DNA of 64,000 bases from Pantoea sp. IMH (GCF_000599885.1 NZ_JFGT01000002.1:1054001-1118000); one strand, 5' to 3'; positions 31,921 to 41,601 are shown, counted from the first letter of the stretch. Notes: generated from the letters alone by a model not told the origin. A program made the numbers and translations.

Positions 31921-31948
31921 ACGAAGGCGCAGAAGTCAGCGCCTTCGT
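31921..31948 (-). terminator. Hairpin in the uxaC-uxaB spacer
   Basis: ACGAAGGCGC-AGAAGTCA-GCGCCTTCGT is a perfect 10-bp stem just past the uxaC stop. Only a weak T-poor tail follows on the minus strand, so it may slow transcription or protect the uxaC mRNA 3' end rather than end it. Confidence 0.6.
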
Positions 31949-31951
31949 GGA

Positions 31952-33364
31952 TTAATTCAGTTCAATCTGGAAATAACGTTTAGCGTTATCGAAACAGATG
32001 TTTTTCACCATGCTGCCCAGCAGTTCGATATCCGCAGGCGCCTCGCCATCCTCCACCCAGCGGCCAATCATCTGGCAGAGTACGCGGCGGAAATACTCAT
32101 GACGCGTATAGGAAAGGAAGCTGCGGCTGTCGGTCAGCATGCCGACAAAGCGGCTCAGCAGGCCCAGGTTGGCGAGCTGGGTCATCTGCCGCTGCATGCC
32201 ATCTTTCTGATCGTTAAACCACCAGCCGGAGCCAAACTGCATCTTGCCCGGCATCCCCTCACCCTGAAAATTCCCCACCATGGTGGCGATCGTTTCGTTA
32301 TCGCCTGGGTTCAGGCAGTAGAGGATGGTTTTTGGCAGGCCGCCGTTCATGCCCTGCGCGCCAAGCAGCTTCGATAAAGGCTCAGCTACGGGCTGATCGT
32401 TGATGGAGTCGAAGCCGACGTCGGCGCCAAGCAGCTGGAACATGCGGGTATTGTTATTACGCAGGGCGCCGATGTGATACTGCTGCACCCATTGACGGCA
32501 ATGGTATTCCGATGCCAGATAGAGCAGAACGCCGGTTTTAAACTGAGCGATGGCCTCTTTGTCTGGCATCTCGCCACTCAGGCGACGGGAGAGAATGGCG
32601 TCCAGCGTCGATTCGTCTGCTTCGCCATATACCACGACATCCAGCGCGTGATCGGACACTTTACAGCCGTGCGCGGCAAAGTGATCCAGTCGCCTTTTCA
32701 GCGCCTCACAGAGATCGCTGAAGCGGCGGATGGAGACATCTGCCGCCGCCTCCAGCTTCTGGATATAGTCATTGAAGGTTTCCGCTTCAATATTAAAGGC
32801 CTTGTCGGGACGCCAGCTTGGCAGCACTTTGATATCGAAGCTGCTGTCGTCGGCAATGGTCTTATGGTGCGCCAGTGAATCGATGGGATCGTCGGTCGTT
32901 CCCGCCATCTTCACCTTCATCTGTTTCATAATGCCACGGGCGCTGAAATTATCCTGAGCCAGCAGCGCGTTACAGCGCGTCCAGATCTCATCCGCCGTTG
33001 CCGGAGAGAGTAATTTGTCCGTAATAGCAAACGGACGGCGCAGCTCAAGATGCGTCCAGTGATAAAGCGGATTGCCAATAGTGTGAGGTACGGTGGCGGC
33101 CCAGGCGTCAAACTTTTCACGATCGCTGGCATCCCCGGTGCACAGACGTTCAGCGACGCCGTTGGTGCGCATGGCGCGCCACTTGTAGTGATCGCCTTTC
33201 AGCCAGATGTCATAGAGATTTTTAAACTGGTAATCCTGCGCGATCTGCTCTGGAGGGAGATGGCAGTGATAATCGAAAATAGGTTCGTCTTTGGCAAACT
33301 CATGATAAAGGCGACGAGCCATTTCGGTGTCCAGCAGAAAGTCATCTGTTATGAAGGCGGTCAT
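31952..33364 (-). CDS. uxaC: Uronate isomerase UxaC
   Basis: UxaC isomerises D-glucuronate to D-fructuronate and D-galacturonate to D-tagaturonate, entering both branches. The 470-residue enzyme belongs to the amidohydrolase superfamily. The N-terminal [13 protein letters not shown] carries the HxH metal histidines. Length and end sequence ([10 protein letters not shown]) match E. coli UxaC. It is the first gene of the leftward uxaC-uxaB-uxaA-ygjV run and is divergent from the TRAP genes across 423 bp with two ExuR-like boxes. Confidence 0.97.
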   Translation of the reverse strand: MTAFITDDFLLDTEMARRLYHEFAKDEPIFDYHCHLPPEQIAQDYQFKNLYDIWLKGDHYKWRAMRTNGVAERLCTGDASDREKFDAWAATVPHTIGNPLYHWTHLELRRPFAITDKLLSPATADEIWTRCNALLAQDNFSARGIMKQMKVKMAGTTDDPIDSLAHHKTIADDSSFDIKVLPSWRPDKAFNIEAETFNDYIQKLEAAADVSIRRFSDLCEALKRRLDHFAAHGCKVSDHALDVVVYGEADESTLDAILSRRLSGEMPDKEAIAQFKTGVLLYLASEYHCRQWVQQYHIGALRNNNTRMFQLLGADVGFDSINDQPVAEPLSKLLGAQGMNGGLPKTILYCLNPGDNETIATMVGNFQGEGMPGKMQFGSGWWFNDQKDGMQRQMTQLANLGLLSRFVGMLTDSRSFLSYTRHEYFRRVLCQMIGRWVEDGEAPADIELLGSMVKNICFDNAKRYFQIELN

Positions 33365-33401
33365 TCGGCTTACTCCGTACTAGGGTTCTCGGTGAGAAGA
33401 A

Positions 33402-33419
33402 GAGTTGTTGGACCAATTA
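33402..33419. promoter_or_regulatory. ExuR-like operator near uxaC
   Basis: GAGTTGTTGGACCAATTA matches the ExuR/UxuR consensus AAATTGGTATACCAATTT at 12 of 18 positions, with the right half-site nearly intact. It lies 38 bp upstream of uxaC. Confidence 0.5.
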
Positions 33420-33676
33420 TTCGCTTTGCCAGACACCTCGTCCAGTCATCTTGCGCTAAAAACCCTGCTCAGGTCACAAAATCATTCTGATTGCGCTCAG
33501 GAACCTTGAGTGCCGTTATTAAGCTCCAGAGAGCACCAGGCCGGGCGCGCTGAGAATTTATCAACAGCTTTTCGCGCTTTTCAGCCATTATCAACAGCAT
33601 AAAATGTGACCTGCGTTGGGTTTATGACATCCATTCCGTAGGGGTATTCATTTTTTGTGATGGCTCTCAATAACCA

Positions 33677-33694
33677 CAGATGTTCTACCAATTA
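33677..33694. promoter_or_regulatory. ExuR-like operator near the TRAP operon
   Basis: CAGATGTTCTACCAATTA matches the ExuR/UxuR consensus at 12 of 18 positions, with a complete TACCAATT half-site, 94 bp upstream of the TRAP binding protein gene. Confidence 0.5.
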
Positions 33695-33787
33695 CAGTTG
33701 CCCCCTCGAAGATGTAGGACATTAAGACTGAATCCTCACGGGAGCGGTCTGGCAGATAACAACACACATACTTGAGGTTTCGCTCCA

Positions 33788-34777
33788 ATGAAGATGAAAA
33801 CGCTCACCGCCGCCATCCTGATGGCTGCCCCTCTGGCTCTGGCCGCCTTCTCTTCCCATGCCATGGACAGAATCACCCTGAAGCTGGCTCATAATCTTGA
33901 TACCAAACACGTAGTTCATCAGGCGCTGGCCGAGATGGCTAAAGAGATCAGTACCGCTTCTGACGGCAAAATGAAGCTGCGTATCTATCCGGGTGGTCAG
34001 ATGGGCGGCCCGCGCGAAACGCTGGAACTGTTGCAAAACGGCGCGCTGGACATGACTAAGGCGAGTGCCAGCGAAATGGAGCCTTTTTCTCCAGCCTTCT
34101 CCATCTTCAGCCTGCCTTATTTGTTCAAGGATCAGGCCCATTTCAACAAAGTGATCTATGGTCCGATCGGCCGTGCCATGATGGCCGATACGCGTGATAA
34201 GGGCTTCGTCTCTATCGCCGCCTATGTGGCCGGAACCCGCAGCTTTTATGCGAATAAACCTATTCGTACACCGGCAGACATGAAGGGCATGAAGATCCGG
34301 GTTGTCTCCACCCCGACCACCAATAAGCTGATCGAACTGCTCGGCGCCGCCCCGGCTCCCATTCCTTTCGGTGAAGTCTATACCGCGCTCCAGCAAGGCG
34401 TGATCGACGGCGCCGAAAATAATGAACCTTCTTATGTGCAGACCCGCCACGTGGAAGTAGCCAAATTCTATTCCGAAGATGAGCACACCTCGGTTCCGGA
34501 CTTCCTGGTGATCTCGACCAAAGTGTGGGACAAGCTCTCCGACGAGCAGAAACAGGTGCTGGAAACGGCGGCCAAACACTCCGAAACCTATGAGCAGGAA
34601 CTGTGGGAAAAAGAAGTCGCGGCATCGCGTAAGCAGGCCACTGAATCAGGTGCCACCTTCATTCAGGTCGACAAGGAAGCCTTCCGCACAGCGCTGGCCC
34701 CTCTGTATGACGATTTCCGTAAGGATCCGGTGCGGGGCGAGTGGCTCGGCAAAATCGAGAACGAAGCGGCCCAGTAA
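33788..34777 (+). CDS. TRAP transporter periplasmic binding protein (DctP family)
   Basis: A 329-residue solute receptor of the DctP/TAXI-type TRAP family. The signal peptide (about 1-25, MKMKTLTAAILMAAPLALAAFSSHA) is followed by the typical strand RITLKLAHNL. Family motifs are GGQMGGPRETLELLQNGALDM and the ligand-binding arginine region around MKGMKIRVV. It lies next to uxaC and the exuR gene, so the ligand is probably galacturonate or glucuronate; this is inferred from context. It is followed by the small and large membrane subunits. Confidence 0.9.
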   Translation: MKMKTLTAAILMAAPLALAAFSSHAMDRITLKLAHNLDTKHVVHQALAEMAKEISTASDGKMKLRIYPGGQMGGPRETLELLQNGALDMTKASASEMEPFSPAFSIFSLPYLFKDQAHFNKVIYGPIGRAMMADTRDKGFVSIAAYVAGTRSFYANKPIRTPADMKGMKIRVVSTPTTNKLIELLGAAPAPIPFGEVYTALQQGVIDGAENNEPSYVQTRHVEVAKFYSEDEHTSVPDFLVISTKVWDKLSDEQKQVLETAAKHSETYEQELWEKEVAASRKQATESGATFIQVDKEAFRTALAPLYDDFRKDPVRGEWLGKIENEAAQ

Positions 34778-34822
34778 TCATGAGCGGAGGGCGGCCTTTG
34801 TCGCCCTCCCGGGAGAAGAGCA

Positions 34823-35344
34823 ATGCGTCTTGAAAAGTTCAAGCGACCCGTAGACAGGCTACTCGCCTTGTTCACCGTTACCGTGATGTTTCTGCTGGTT
34901 GTCTGCGTGGTATGGCAGGTTTTCAGCCGTTATGTGCTGTCGCAACCCAGTACAATGACAGATGAGATAGCCCGTTTCAGTATGATTTGGGTCGGTCTGC
35001 TCGGCGCTGCCTATGCGACCGGCAAACGCCGTCATCTGAGTATCGATCTGTTTGTCTCCAACCTGCAGGGTACCCGAAAACTGATCAACCAGATTTTCGT
35101 GGATCTCTGCGTGCTGCTGTTTGCCAGCAGCGCCATGGTATGGGGCGGTTTAACCCTGGTGACCAAGGTCTACAGCTCGGGCCAGGTGTCGCCTGCGATG
35201 CAGCTGCCCATGGCCTATATCTATATGGTGCTGCCGATCAGCGGCCTTATCATCAGCTACTACTGTGTGCTCTACATAGCGGAGACGCTGCTCGACAGCC
35301 TGGCTCCACTTCCGGGTATTTCCCCTTCAGAGGAGAACATCTGA
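34823..35344 (+). CDS. TRAP transporter small membrane subunit (DctQ family)
   Basis: A 173-residue protein with four predicted transmembrane helices, the usual DctQ architecture. The motif ARFSMIWVGLLGAAYATGKRRHLSIDLF after the second helix is typical of DctQ subunits. GGGAGAAGAGCA precedes the ATG. Its stop overlaps the start of the large subunit by one base (TGATG), indicating translational coupling in the three-gene operon. Confidence 0.92.
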   Translation: MRLEKFKRPVDRLLALFTVTVMFLLVVCVVWQVFSRYVLSQPSTMTDEIARFSMIWVGLLGAAYATGKRRHLSIDLFVSNLQGTRKLINQIFVDLCVLLFASSAMVWGGLTLVTKVYSSGQVSPAMQLPMAYIYMVLPISGLIISYYCVLYIAETLLDSLAPLPGISPSEENI

Positions 35345-36645
35345 TGGATTGGACCATTGCTCTGGTCATGTTCGGCTCTTTCTTCGTGCTGGTGTTTGCT
35401 GGCGTGCCTATCTCTTTTTCCATCGGTCTGGCGACGCTGGCCTCCGGCATGATGATGCTGCCTCTGGAAACCATATTAGCGGTGGTCGGTCAGAAGATGG
35501 CGACCGGCCTCGACAGCTTCTCGCTACTGGCGATCCCCTTTTTCATCCTGGCGGGAACCCTGATGAACTGTGGCGGCATTGCCCAACGCCTTATCAACTT
35601 CTCCCAGGTGCTGGTAGGGCGTATGCCAGGCTCGCTCGGTCACGTCAACGTTATGGCAAACATGCTGTTTGGCTCCATCTCCGGTTCTGCGGTGGCGGCG
35701 GCGGCGGCAGTGGGCGGCACCATGGCCCCCATGCAGAAGAAGGCGGGCTATGACCCCGCCTACTCAGCCGCCATCAACGTCACCTCCTGCATTTCCGGTT
35801 TGCTGATTCCCCCTTCCAACGTGCTGATCATCTATGCCCTGACAGCAGGCGGTATCTCGGTGGCAGCGCTGTTTATGGCGGGCTATGTGCCCGGCATCCT
35901 GATGGGGGTAAGCATTATGGCCGTCGGCACCATCATCGCCAGACGCCGCGGTTATCCGGTCGCCGAGCGCCCCACGTTCGCCATGGTGGTGCGCGCCTTC
36001 CTGGATGCCATCCCCAGTTTGCTTCTGGTTGTGGTTGTGATGGGCGGTATACTCGGCGGCATCTTCACCGCGACCGAGGCCTCCGCCATTGCCGTGGTTT
36101 ACACCTTTTTGCTTTCAGTGGTCATCTATCGCGAGGTCAAAATCAAGGATCTGCCAGCCATCATGCTCGATTCGGTGGTGACGACCGCCATCGTATTGCT
36201 GCTGATAGGCATCTCGGTGGGCATGTCATGGGCTATGACCAACGCCGATATTCCTTACGCTATCAGCGATGCCCTGATGAATATCTCCGATAACCCCCTC
36301 GTTATCCTGCTTATTATCAATGTCATCCTGCTGATTGTCGGTGTCTTTATGGACATGACCCCCGCAGTGCTTATCTTTACCCCTATCTTCCTGCCAATTG
36401 TCTCCGAACTTGGTATGGATCCGGTGCATTTCGGCATCATGATGGTGTTCAACCTCTGCATCGGCCTGTGCACGCCACCGGTAGGCAGCGCCCTGTTTGT
36501 AGGCTGCTCCGTCTCTGGCGTAAAATTGCAGGCGCTTATCCGGCCCATGCTCCCCTTCTTCTTCGTGCTGCTGCTGGGCCTGCTGGCCGTGACCTATATC
36601 CCTGCTCTGAGCCTCTCTTTGCCAGGTCTGTTTGGTATGCACTGA
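35344..36645 (+). CDS. TRAP transporter large permease (DctM family)
   Basis: The large permease of the TRAP system, 433 residues with about twelve hydrophobic segments. It starts at the ATG overlapping the DctQ stop (MDWTIALVMFGSFFVLVFAG); the longer frame from 34987 runs through dctQ in another frame and is spurious. Family motifs are FFILAGTLMNCGGIA, PPSNVLIIYA and LCTPPVGSALFVGC. It uses the sodium or proton gradient with the periplasmic receptor. Downstream are the ExuR box and exuR. Confidence 0.93.
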   Translation: MDWTIALVMFGSFFVLVFAGVPISFSIGLATLASGMMMLPLETILAVVGQKMATGLDSFSLLAIPFFILAGTLMNCGGIAQRLINFSQVLVGRMPGSLGHVNVMANMLFGSISGSAVAAAAAVGGTMAPMQKKAGYDPAYSAAINVTSCISGLLIPPSNVLIIYALTAGGISVAALFMAGYVPGILMGVSIMAVGTIIARRRGYPVAERPTFAMVVRAFLDAIPSLLLVVVVMGGILGGIFTATEASAIAVVYTFLLSVVIYREVKIKDLPAIMLDSVVTTAIVLLLIGISVGMSWAMTNADIPYAISDALMNISDNPLVILLIINVILLIVGVFMDMTPAVLIFTPIFLPIVSELGMDPVHFGIMMVFNLCIGLCTPPVGSALFVGCSVSGVKLQALIRPMLPFFFVLLLGLLAVTYIPALSLSLPGLFGMH

Positions 36646-36694
36646 GTTGACAGGTTAACGGGTGAGCCGCTGGCTCATTCGTTAATTTTGCGTT

Positions 36695-36712
36695 AAATTG
36701 GTATAACAAGTT
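36695..36712 (+). promoter_or_regulatory. ExuR-like operator upstream of exuR
   Basis: AAATTGGTATAACAAGTT matches the ExuR/UxuR consensus AAATTGGTATACCAATTT at 16 of 18 positions. TATAAC inside it can act as the -10, so repressor binding would block exuR transcription (autoregulation). Confidence 0.75.
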
Positions 36713-36716
36713 ATCC

Positions 36717-36739
36717 ATGCCGGGCGCCATGCCCGGCAT
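36717..36739 (+). other. Hairpin in the exuR leader
   Basis: ATGCCGGGC-GCCAT-GCCCGGCAT is a perfect 9-bp stem between the ExuR box and the exuR start. It is 71 bp past the permease stop. No T tract follows, so it may be a transcript-end or leader structure. Confidence 0.45.
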
Positions 36740-36761
36740 TCGCAACAAAAGAGGCCTGGAA

Positions 36762-37553
36762 GTGAGTGACAACAATGAAGATCTCTTCGAGTCGAAAAGG
36801 CTCTATCAAAAAGTCGCCGCCGAGCTGAAAAATCGTATCGCGAGTCAGCTTTATGAGGTAGGTAAACGACTGCCGGCGGAGCGGCTTATCGCTGAAGAGA
36901 TGAATGTCAGCCGCACGGTCGTACGCGAAGCCATTATCATGCTCGAAGTCGAGGGCTACGTGGAAGTGCGCAAAGGTTCAGGCATTCATGTGATCTCTAA
37001 TCAGCAGCGCCACCTGGTGACTTCTGATTACAGCCACGACTTTGATACCGCAGGTCCTTTCGAGCTGCTGCAGGCACGCCAGCTGATTGAGAGTAATATC
37101 GCCGAGTTTGCCGCAACCCAGGTGAACAAACAGGACATTATGCGCCTGATGGAAATTCAGGAGCATGCCCGCCAGGAAGATCGTTTCCGTGACTCAGAGT
37201 GGGATTTAAAATTCCACGTGCAGGTGGCGCAGGCGACGCAGAACAGCGCGCTGGCCATTATCGTTGAAAAAATGTGGAGCCAGCGCCTGCATAATCCTTA
37301 CTGGATAAAACTGCATGAGCATATTGATGAAAAATCGATTGAAAGCTGGTGTGAAGAGCACGATCTGATCCTGAAAGCATTGATCCGCCGCGATCCTCAT
37401 GCCGCCAAGCTGGCGATGTGGCAGCATCTGGAAAATACCAAACTGATGCTGTTCCGTGCCACCAGCGATGACTTTGAGTTCAATGTCGATCGCTATCTCT
37501 ATGCCGAGAACCCGGTTGTGCATCTTGATCCCTCATTAACAAAAGAGAAATAA
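36762..37553 (+). CDS. exuR: Hexuronate repressor ExuR
   Basis: ExuR is a GntR/FadR-subfamily repressor of hexuronate genes. The N-terminal winged helix (about 10-75, with [25 protein letters not shown]) and the all-helical FCD effector domain ([23 protein letters not shown]) match E. coli ExuR rather than UxuR. I choose the GTG at 36762, which follows GAGG at 8 bases and gives 263 residues; the ATG at 36717 is the hairpin arm. It sits behind its own ExuR box and next to the genes it should control. Confidence 0.93.
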   Translation: MSDNNEDLFESKRLYQKVAAELKNRIASQLYEVGKRLPAERLIAEEMNVSRTVVREAIIMLEVEGYVEVRKGSGIHVISNQQRHLVTSDYSHDFDTAGPFELLQARQLIESNIAEFAATQVNKQDIMRLMEIQEHARQEDRFRDSEWDLKFHVQVAQATQNSALAIIVEKMWSQRLHNPYWIKLHEHIDEKSIESWCEEHDLILKALIRRDPHAAKLAMWQHLENTKLMLFRATSDDFEFNVDRYLYAENPVVHLDPSLTKEK

Positions 37554-37555
37554 CC

Positions 37556-38551
37556 TCACTGCACCAGCCCCTGCCTGCGCCGTTCCAGCAGGCTTTGTTC
37601 AAAAGTCTGCATCCCCACCTGCATACCGGTTTGCAGCAGTCCCGGTAGCTGATGCGTTTTTCCCTCGCGGATCATATTGGCGACCGCGGGCGTGTTAACC
37701 AGTATCTCGAACAGCGCCACCCTGCTCTCATCCCTGCCCGGCACCAGCTTCTGGGCAATTACCGCCTTCAGACTGCCAGCCAGCTGGCTGCGGACAAGAT
37801 TTTTCTCCGCCCCCGGAAAGACATCCACCAGTCGCTCAACCGCCTGCGCGGCACCGCGCGTATGCAGGGTGGCCAGCACCAGATGCCCGGTCTCTGCCGC
37901 CGTCAGCGCAAGCTGAATGGTCTCACCGTCTCGCAGCTCCCCCAACAGAATCACATCAGGATCTTCCCGTAGCGCGCCCCGGAGTCCGTCGCTGAACGAG
38001 CGACAGTGTTGCCCGACTTCACGCTGCTGAATCAGCGAAAGCTGACTGTGATGCAGAAATTCGATCGGATCTTCCAGCGTGATAATGTGACGATCCTGCT
38101 GCTGATTCAGGGCATGGATCAGGGCGGCCAGGGTGGTGGACTTTCCGCTGCCGGTCGCGCCGGTGACCAGCACCAGACCATCTGCCAGTCTGAGCAGCTC
38201 TCCGGCGACCGGAGGCAGCTTAAGGTCGGCCAGTGATGGCGTGTGGCTGGCTATCAGCCTGAGCGCCAGCGACAACCCGCCTCGCTGCCGGAAGAAGTTG
38301 GCGCGCAGACGCGTCTCACCACCTGATGTGATGGCAAAGTCAATCTGACCTGCGTGTTCAAGCAGCGCCTGCTGCGCACTGTTAAGCCAGACGGCAGCCA
38401 GCGCCTCCAGCGCGCTCCCCTCAATGGCGGGGTGTGACGGGATCTTTTCCAGCCGGCCGTTTCGCCGCCAGAACGGAGAATGGCCACTGCAAAGGTGCAG
38501 ATCCCCGGCGTTATGCTTTACACTAAGGGCCACTAACTCCTCAATACGCAT
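37556..38551 (-). CDS. yggR: PilT-like ATPase YggR
   Basis: A 331-residue ATPase of the PilT/GspE secretion family. Walker A is GATGSGKST (131-139), followed by the Asp-box EDPIEFLHHS and Walker B region DPDVILLGELRD. The family powers pilus retraction. E. coli YggR has a similar length (326) and no known role. No pilus genes are visible in the window, so an orphan retraction-type motor is likely. The start at 38551 is 15 bp from the divergent yggS start. Confidence 0.94.
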   Translation of the reverse strand: MRIEELVALSVKHNAGDLHLCSGHSPFWRRNGRLEKIPSHPAIEGSALEALAAVWLNSAQQALLEHAGQIDFAITSGGETRLRANFFRQRGGLSLALRLIASHTPSLADLKLPPVAGELLRLADGLVLVTGATGSGKSTTLAALIHALNQQQDRHIITLEDPIEFLHHSQLSLIQQREVGQHCRSFSDGLRGALREDPDVILLGELRDGETIQLALTAAETGHLVLATLHTRGAAQAVERLVDVFPGAEKNLVRSQLAGSLKAVIAQKLVPGRDESRVALFEILVNTPAVANMIREGKTHQLPGLLQTGMQVGMQTFEQSLLERRRQGLVQ

Positions 38552-38566
38552 AATTTCTCCCTGACT

Positions 38567-39274
38567 ATGACTTCGATTCAGCACAACTTACAGTATGTTC
38601 GTGAGCGGATCTCAGCTGCGGCGGCACGCTGCGGCCGCGATCCACAAGAAATTACGCTGCTTGCAGTGAGCAAAACAAAACCTGCGGGCGCGGTCGAAGA
38701 AGCGTTCGCCGCCGGACAGTGCTGCTTTGGTGAAAATTACGTGCAGGAAGGTGTTGATAAAGTGCAGACGCTGGCGAATCCCGCCCTTATCTGGCACTTT
38801 ATCGGACCGCTGCAATCCAATAAAAGCAGACTGGTTGCGGAAAACTTCGCCTGGTGCCATACCGTCGATCGGCTGAAAATTGCGGCAAGACTCAACGAAC
38901 AGCGTCCCGGGTCGCTTCCGCCGCTCAATGTGCTGATCCAAATAAATATCAGCGATGAGCAGAGTAAATCTGGCATCATGCTGGAGGCGCTGGACGGGCT
39001 GGCGGAGAGCATTGCCAGCCTGCCGCGCTTAACGCTGCGCGGGCTGATGGCAATCCCTGCGCCGGAGGCGGATTATGACCGTCAGCTGGCCGTTTGCCAG
39101 AAAATGGCGGAGACGTACCACCGGCTGAAAAAAGCGTATCCGACCGTTGATACGCTTTCACTGGGTATGAGTGATGATATGGAAGCCGCAATCGCGGCAG
39201 GCAGTACGATGGTGCGCATTGGCACCGCGATTTTTGGCGCACGTGACTATGGCGCCGCCCACAACACTAATTGA
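38567..39274 (+). CDS. yggS: PLP homeostasis protein YggS
   Basis: YggS (PLPBP) binds pyridoxal phosphate and keeps cellular B6 and amino-acid balance; no enzymatic activity is known. The alanine-racemase-like barrel binds PLP through K36 in LLAVSKTKP. Other conserved parts are FGENYVQEG, WHFIGPLQSNK and LSLGMSDDMEAAIAAGSTMVRIG. Length 235 (E. coli 234). Its neighbour yggT starts 8 bp downstream, as in E. coli. Confidence 0.96.
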   Translation: MTSIQHNLQYVRERISAAAARCGRDPQEITLLAVSKTKPAGAVEEAFAAGQCCFGENYVQEGVDKVQTLANPALIWHFIGPLQSNKSRLVAENFAWCHTVDRLKIAARLNEQRPGSLPPLNVLIQINISDEQSKSGIMLEALDGLAESIASLPRLTLRGLMAIPAPEADYDRQLAVCQKMAETYHRLKKAYPTVDTLSLGMSDDMEAAIAAGSTMVRIGTAIFGARDYGAAHNTN

Positions 39275-39282
39275 GGAAACCC

Positions 39283-39837
39283 ATGCTGACGTTGACTTTT
39301 CTGGTCAAGACCCTGATCGACCTGTATGTAATGGTGCTGCTGTTACGTATCTGGATGCAGTGGTCACGTTGTGATTTCTATAACCCGCTGGCGCAGTTTA
39401 TCGTCAAGGTCACCCAGCCTGTGGTTAAGCCGCTGCGTCGTATCCTGCCGTCTGTCGGGCCGGTTGATACTGCCTCGCTGCTGCTGGCGTTTGTGCTGAC
39501 CACGCTGAAGTATCCTATTCTGTTGCTGATTCAGGTCGGTGCCTTCTCGGTCGATCCGATGAACCTGCTGGTCGGCCTGCTGTCGCTGGTGAAATCAGCC
39601 GGTTATCTGGTGTTCTGGGTCATTATCATCCGCTCGCTGATGAGCTGGATAAGCCAGGGCCGCGGGCCGGTTGATCAGGTGCTGATCCAACTGACCGAAC
39701 CGCTGATGTCCCCTGTTCGCCGTATCCTGCCGGCCATGGGCGGCATCGACTTCTCAGCAATGGTGGTTATCCTCGTCCTCTATATGCTGAATTTCCTGGG
39801 CATGGATCTCTTTCCCGGCCTCTGGTATCTGCTGTAA
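39283..39837 (+). CDS. yggT: YggT family inner-membrane protein
   Basis: A 184-residue membrane protein with two YGGT repeats, each with a DFYNPLAQFI/GPVDQVLIQLTEPL-type loop and flanking helices. In E. coli it helps osmotic-shock resistance when potassium uptake is deficient; other bacteria link it to cell envelope or FtsZ. The ATG at 39283 follows TTGAGGAAACCC and is preferred over the non-ATG extension to 39271. In E. coli yggU follows; here rdgB follows directly. Confidence 0.93.
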   Translation: MLTLTFLVKTLIDLYVMVLLLRIWMQWSRCDFYNPLAQFIVKVTQPVVKPLRRILPSVGPVDTASLLLAFVLTTLKYPILLLIQVGAFSVDPMNLLVGLLSLVKSAGYLVFWVIIIRSLMSWISQGRGPVDQVLIQLTEPLMSPVRRILPAMGGIDFSAMVVILVLYMLNFLGMDLFPGLWYLL

Positions 39838-39861
39838 CCCCGTATGAATTCTGGATCTAAT

Positions 39862-40455
39862 ATGCAAAAAGTTGTGCTCGCCACCGGCAACGCCGGGAAA
39901 GTTCGTGAACTGGCCGATTTGCTGGCGGCCTTTGGCCTCGACATCGTGGCGCAAACCGAACTGGGCGTGACGTCGGCCGAAGAGACTGGCCTGACGTTTA
40001 TCGAAAATGCGATCCTGAAAGCGCGCCATGCCGCCGCCATCACCGGCCTGCCCGCCATTGCGGATGATTCAGGCCTGGCGGTGGATGCGCTCGGCGGCGC
40101 GCCGGGCATCTACTCCGCCCGCTACGCCGGAGAAGATGCCAGCGATCTGCAGAATCTAAACAAGCTGCTCACGGCGCTGGAAAAGGTCCCTGACGGCAAG
40201 CGGCAGGCGCAGTTTCACTGCGTTCTGGTCTACCTGCGCCACGCCGAGGATCCTACGCCGCTGGTCTTTCACGGCAGCTGGGAAGGTGAAATTACCCGCA
40301 GCGCAGCCGGTGAAGGCGGCTTCGGCTACGATCCGATCTTTTATGTGCCGGCGCTGGGAAAAACGGCTGCCGAGCTGAGCAGAGAAGAGAAGCGTGCGGT
40401 TTCTCACCGGGGTAAAGCGCTGACGCTACTGCTGGATGCGATGCGTAATGGGTAA
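39862..40455 (+). CDS. rdgB: XTP/dITP pyrophosphatase RdgB
   Basis: RdgB (HAM1 family) hydrolyses non-canonical purine triphosphates such as dITP and XTP to keep them out of DNA. The 197-residue protein matches E. coli from [17 protein letters not shown]. Substrate motifs are the N-terminal [21 protein letters not shown] and [11 protein letters not shown]. The longer ATG at 39844 has no ribosome site, so 39862 is chosen. Its 3' end overlaps the hemW start by 8 bp. Confidence 0.96.
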   Translation: MQKVVLATGNAGKVRELADLLAAFGLDIVAQTELGVTSAEETGLTFIENAILKARHAAAITGLPAIADDSGLAVDALGGAPGIYSARYAGEDASDLQNLNKLLTALEKVPDGKRQAQFHCVLVYLRHAEDPTPLVFHGSWEGEITRSAAGEGGFGYDPIFYVPALGKTAAELSREEKRAVSHRGKALTLLLDAMRNG

Positions 40456-41587
40456 TCTTCCTCCGCTCAGTCTCTATATTCATATTCCCTGGTGCGTGCA
40501 GAAGTGTCCCTACTGCGACTTCAATTCGCACGCGCTGAAGGGCGAGGTGCCGCATGAAGAGTATGTGCGGCATCTGCTGGCGGATCTGGATGCCGATCTG
40601 CCGCTGGCCTCAGGTCGGGAAGTCGGAACGATATTTATCGGCGGGGGCACGCCGAGCCTGCTCTCTGGTGCAGCGATGCAGATGCTGCTGGACGGCGTGC
40701 GGGCGCGACTGCCGCTCTCCCCGACAGCTGAAATTACCATGGAAGCTAATCCTGGCACCGTCGAAGCCGATCGCTTCAGCGATTATCAGCGGGCGGGTAT
40801 CAACCGCATCTCGATTGGCGTGCAGAGCTTCAGCCAGCAGAAGCTGGAGCGGCTCGGCCGCATTCACGGCCCGGAAGAGGCTAAGCGTGCGGCCAGGCTT
40901 GCCGCCGCTCTCGGTCTGCGCAGCTTTAACCTGGATTTGATGCACGGCCTGCCAGACCAGTCGCTGACGGAAGCGCTGGACGATCTGCGCCAGGCGATTG
41001 AACTCAACCCGCCGCATCTCTCCTGGTATCAGCTCACGATTGAGCCAAATACGCTCTACGCTTCAAGGCCACCGGTTTTGCCCGATGACGATGCGCTGTG
41101 GGATATTTTTGAGCAGGGCCATCAGATACTGACGGCGGCGGGCTATGAGCAGTACGAAACATCCGCCTATGCCAAACCCGGCTATCGCTGCGAGCATAAT
41201 CTTAACTACTGGCGCTTTGGCGACTATCTGGGGATTGGCTGCGGCGCGCACGGTAAGCTGACTCAGGCTGACGGTACGATTATTCGTACCAGCAAAACTA
41301 AACATCCACGCGGCTTTATGACTGGCAATTATCTCGACAGGCGGCATCAGGTTAATGATAAAGAGAAGCCTTTCGAGTTCTTTATGAACCGTTTCCGCCT
41401 GCTGGAAGCGGCGCCAAGAGAAGAGTTTGGCCGTTATACCGGGCTGGATGAAAGTGCAATACGTCAGCAGATTGATAAAGCGCTGGCTGAAGGCTATCTG
41501 ACCGAAACGGCAGAAAGCTGGCAGGTTACGGAAAAAGGGAAGCTGTTCCTCAACTCACTTCTGGAACTGTTTCTGGCCGACGAATAA
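40448..41587 (+). CDS. hemW: Heme chaperone HemW
   Basis: HemW is a radical SAM-family protein that binds heme and passes it to respiratory enzymes; it resembles HemN but lacks coproporphyrinogen oxidase activity. The 379-residue protein has the CxxxCxxC motif CVQKCPYC near the N-terminus and [13 protein letters not shown] in the core. The ATG at 40448 overlaps the rdgB stop region. It is the last gene of the yggS-yggT-rdgB-hemW run. Past it lies a histidine-rich gene absent from the E. coli locus. Confidence 0.95.
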   Translation: MGNLPPLSLYIHIPWCVQKCPYCDFNSHALKGEVPHEEYVRHLLADLDADLPLASGREVGTIFIGGGTPSLLSGAAMQMLLDGVRARLPLSPTAEITMEANPGTVEADRFSDYQRAGINRISIGVQSFSQQKLERLGRIHGPEEAKRAARLAAALGLRSFNLDLMHGLPDQSLTEALDDLRQAIELNPPHLSWYQLTIEPNTLYASRPPVLPDDDALWDIFEQGHQILTAAGYEQYETSAYAKPGYRCEHNLNYWRFGDYLGIGCGAHGKLTQADGTIIRTSKTKHPRGFMTGNYLDRRHQVNDKEKPFEFFMNRFRLLEAAPREEFGRYTGLDESAIRQQIDKALAEGYLTETAESWQVTEKGKLFLNSLLELFLADE

Positions 41588-41601
41588 GATTTAGCGCAAG
41601 C

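Larger units (their letters stand above)
33365..33787. other. uxaC-dctP divergent control region
   Basis: A 423-bp region with no gene. It must hold both promoters of the hexuronate cluster. It contains two ExuR-like boxes (33402-33419 and 33677-33694), one near each gene. Palindromic half-sites TTGG/CCAA recur in both. Confidence 0.6.

Noticed and set aside
33722..34579. A 285-codon frame opposite the TRAP binding protein gene
   Set aside because: It mirrors a strongly supported gene with a signal peptide; such shadow frames arise from codon bias at high G+C.
34987..35343. Long upstream extension of the TRAP permease
   Set aside because: It runs through dctQ in another frame. The ATG overlapping the dctQ stop gives the family start.
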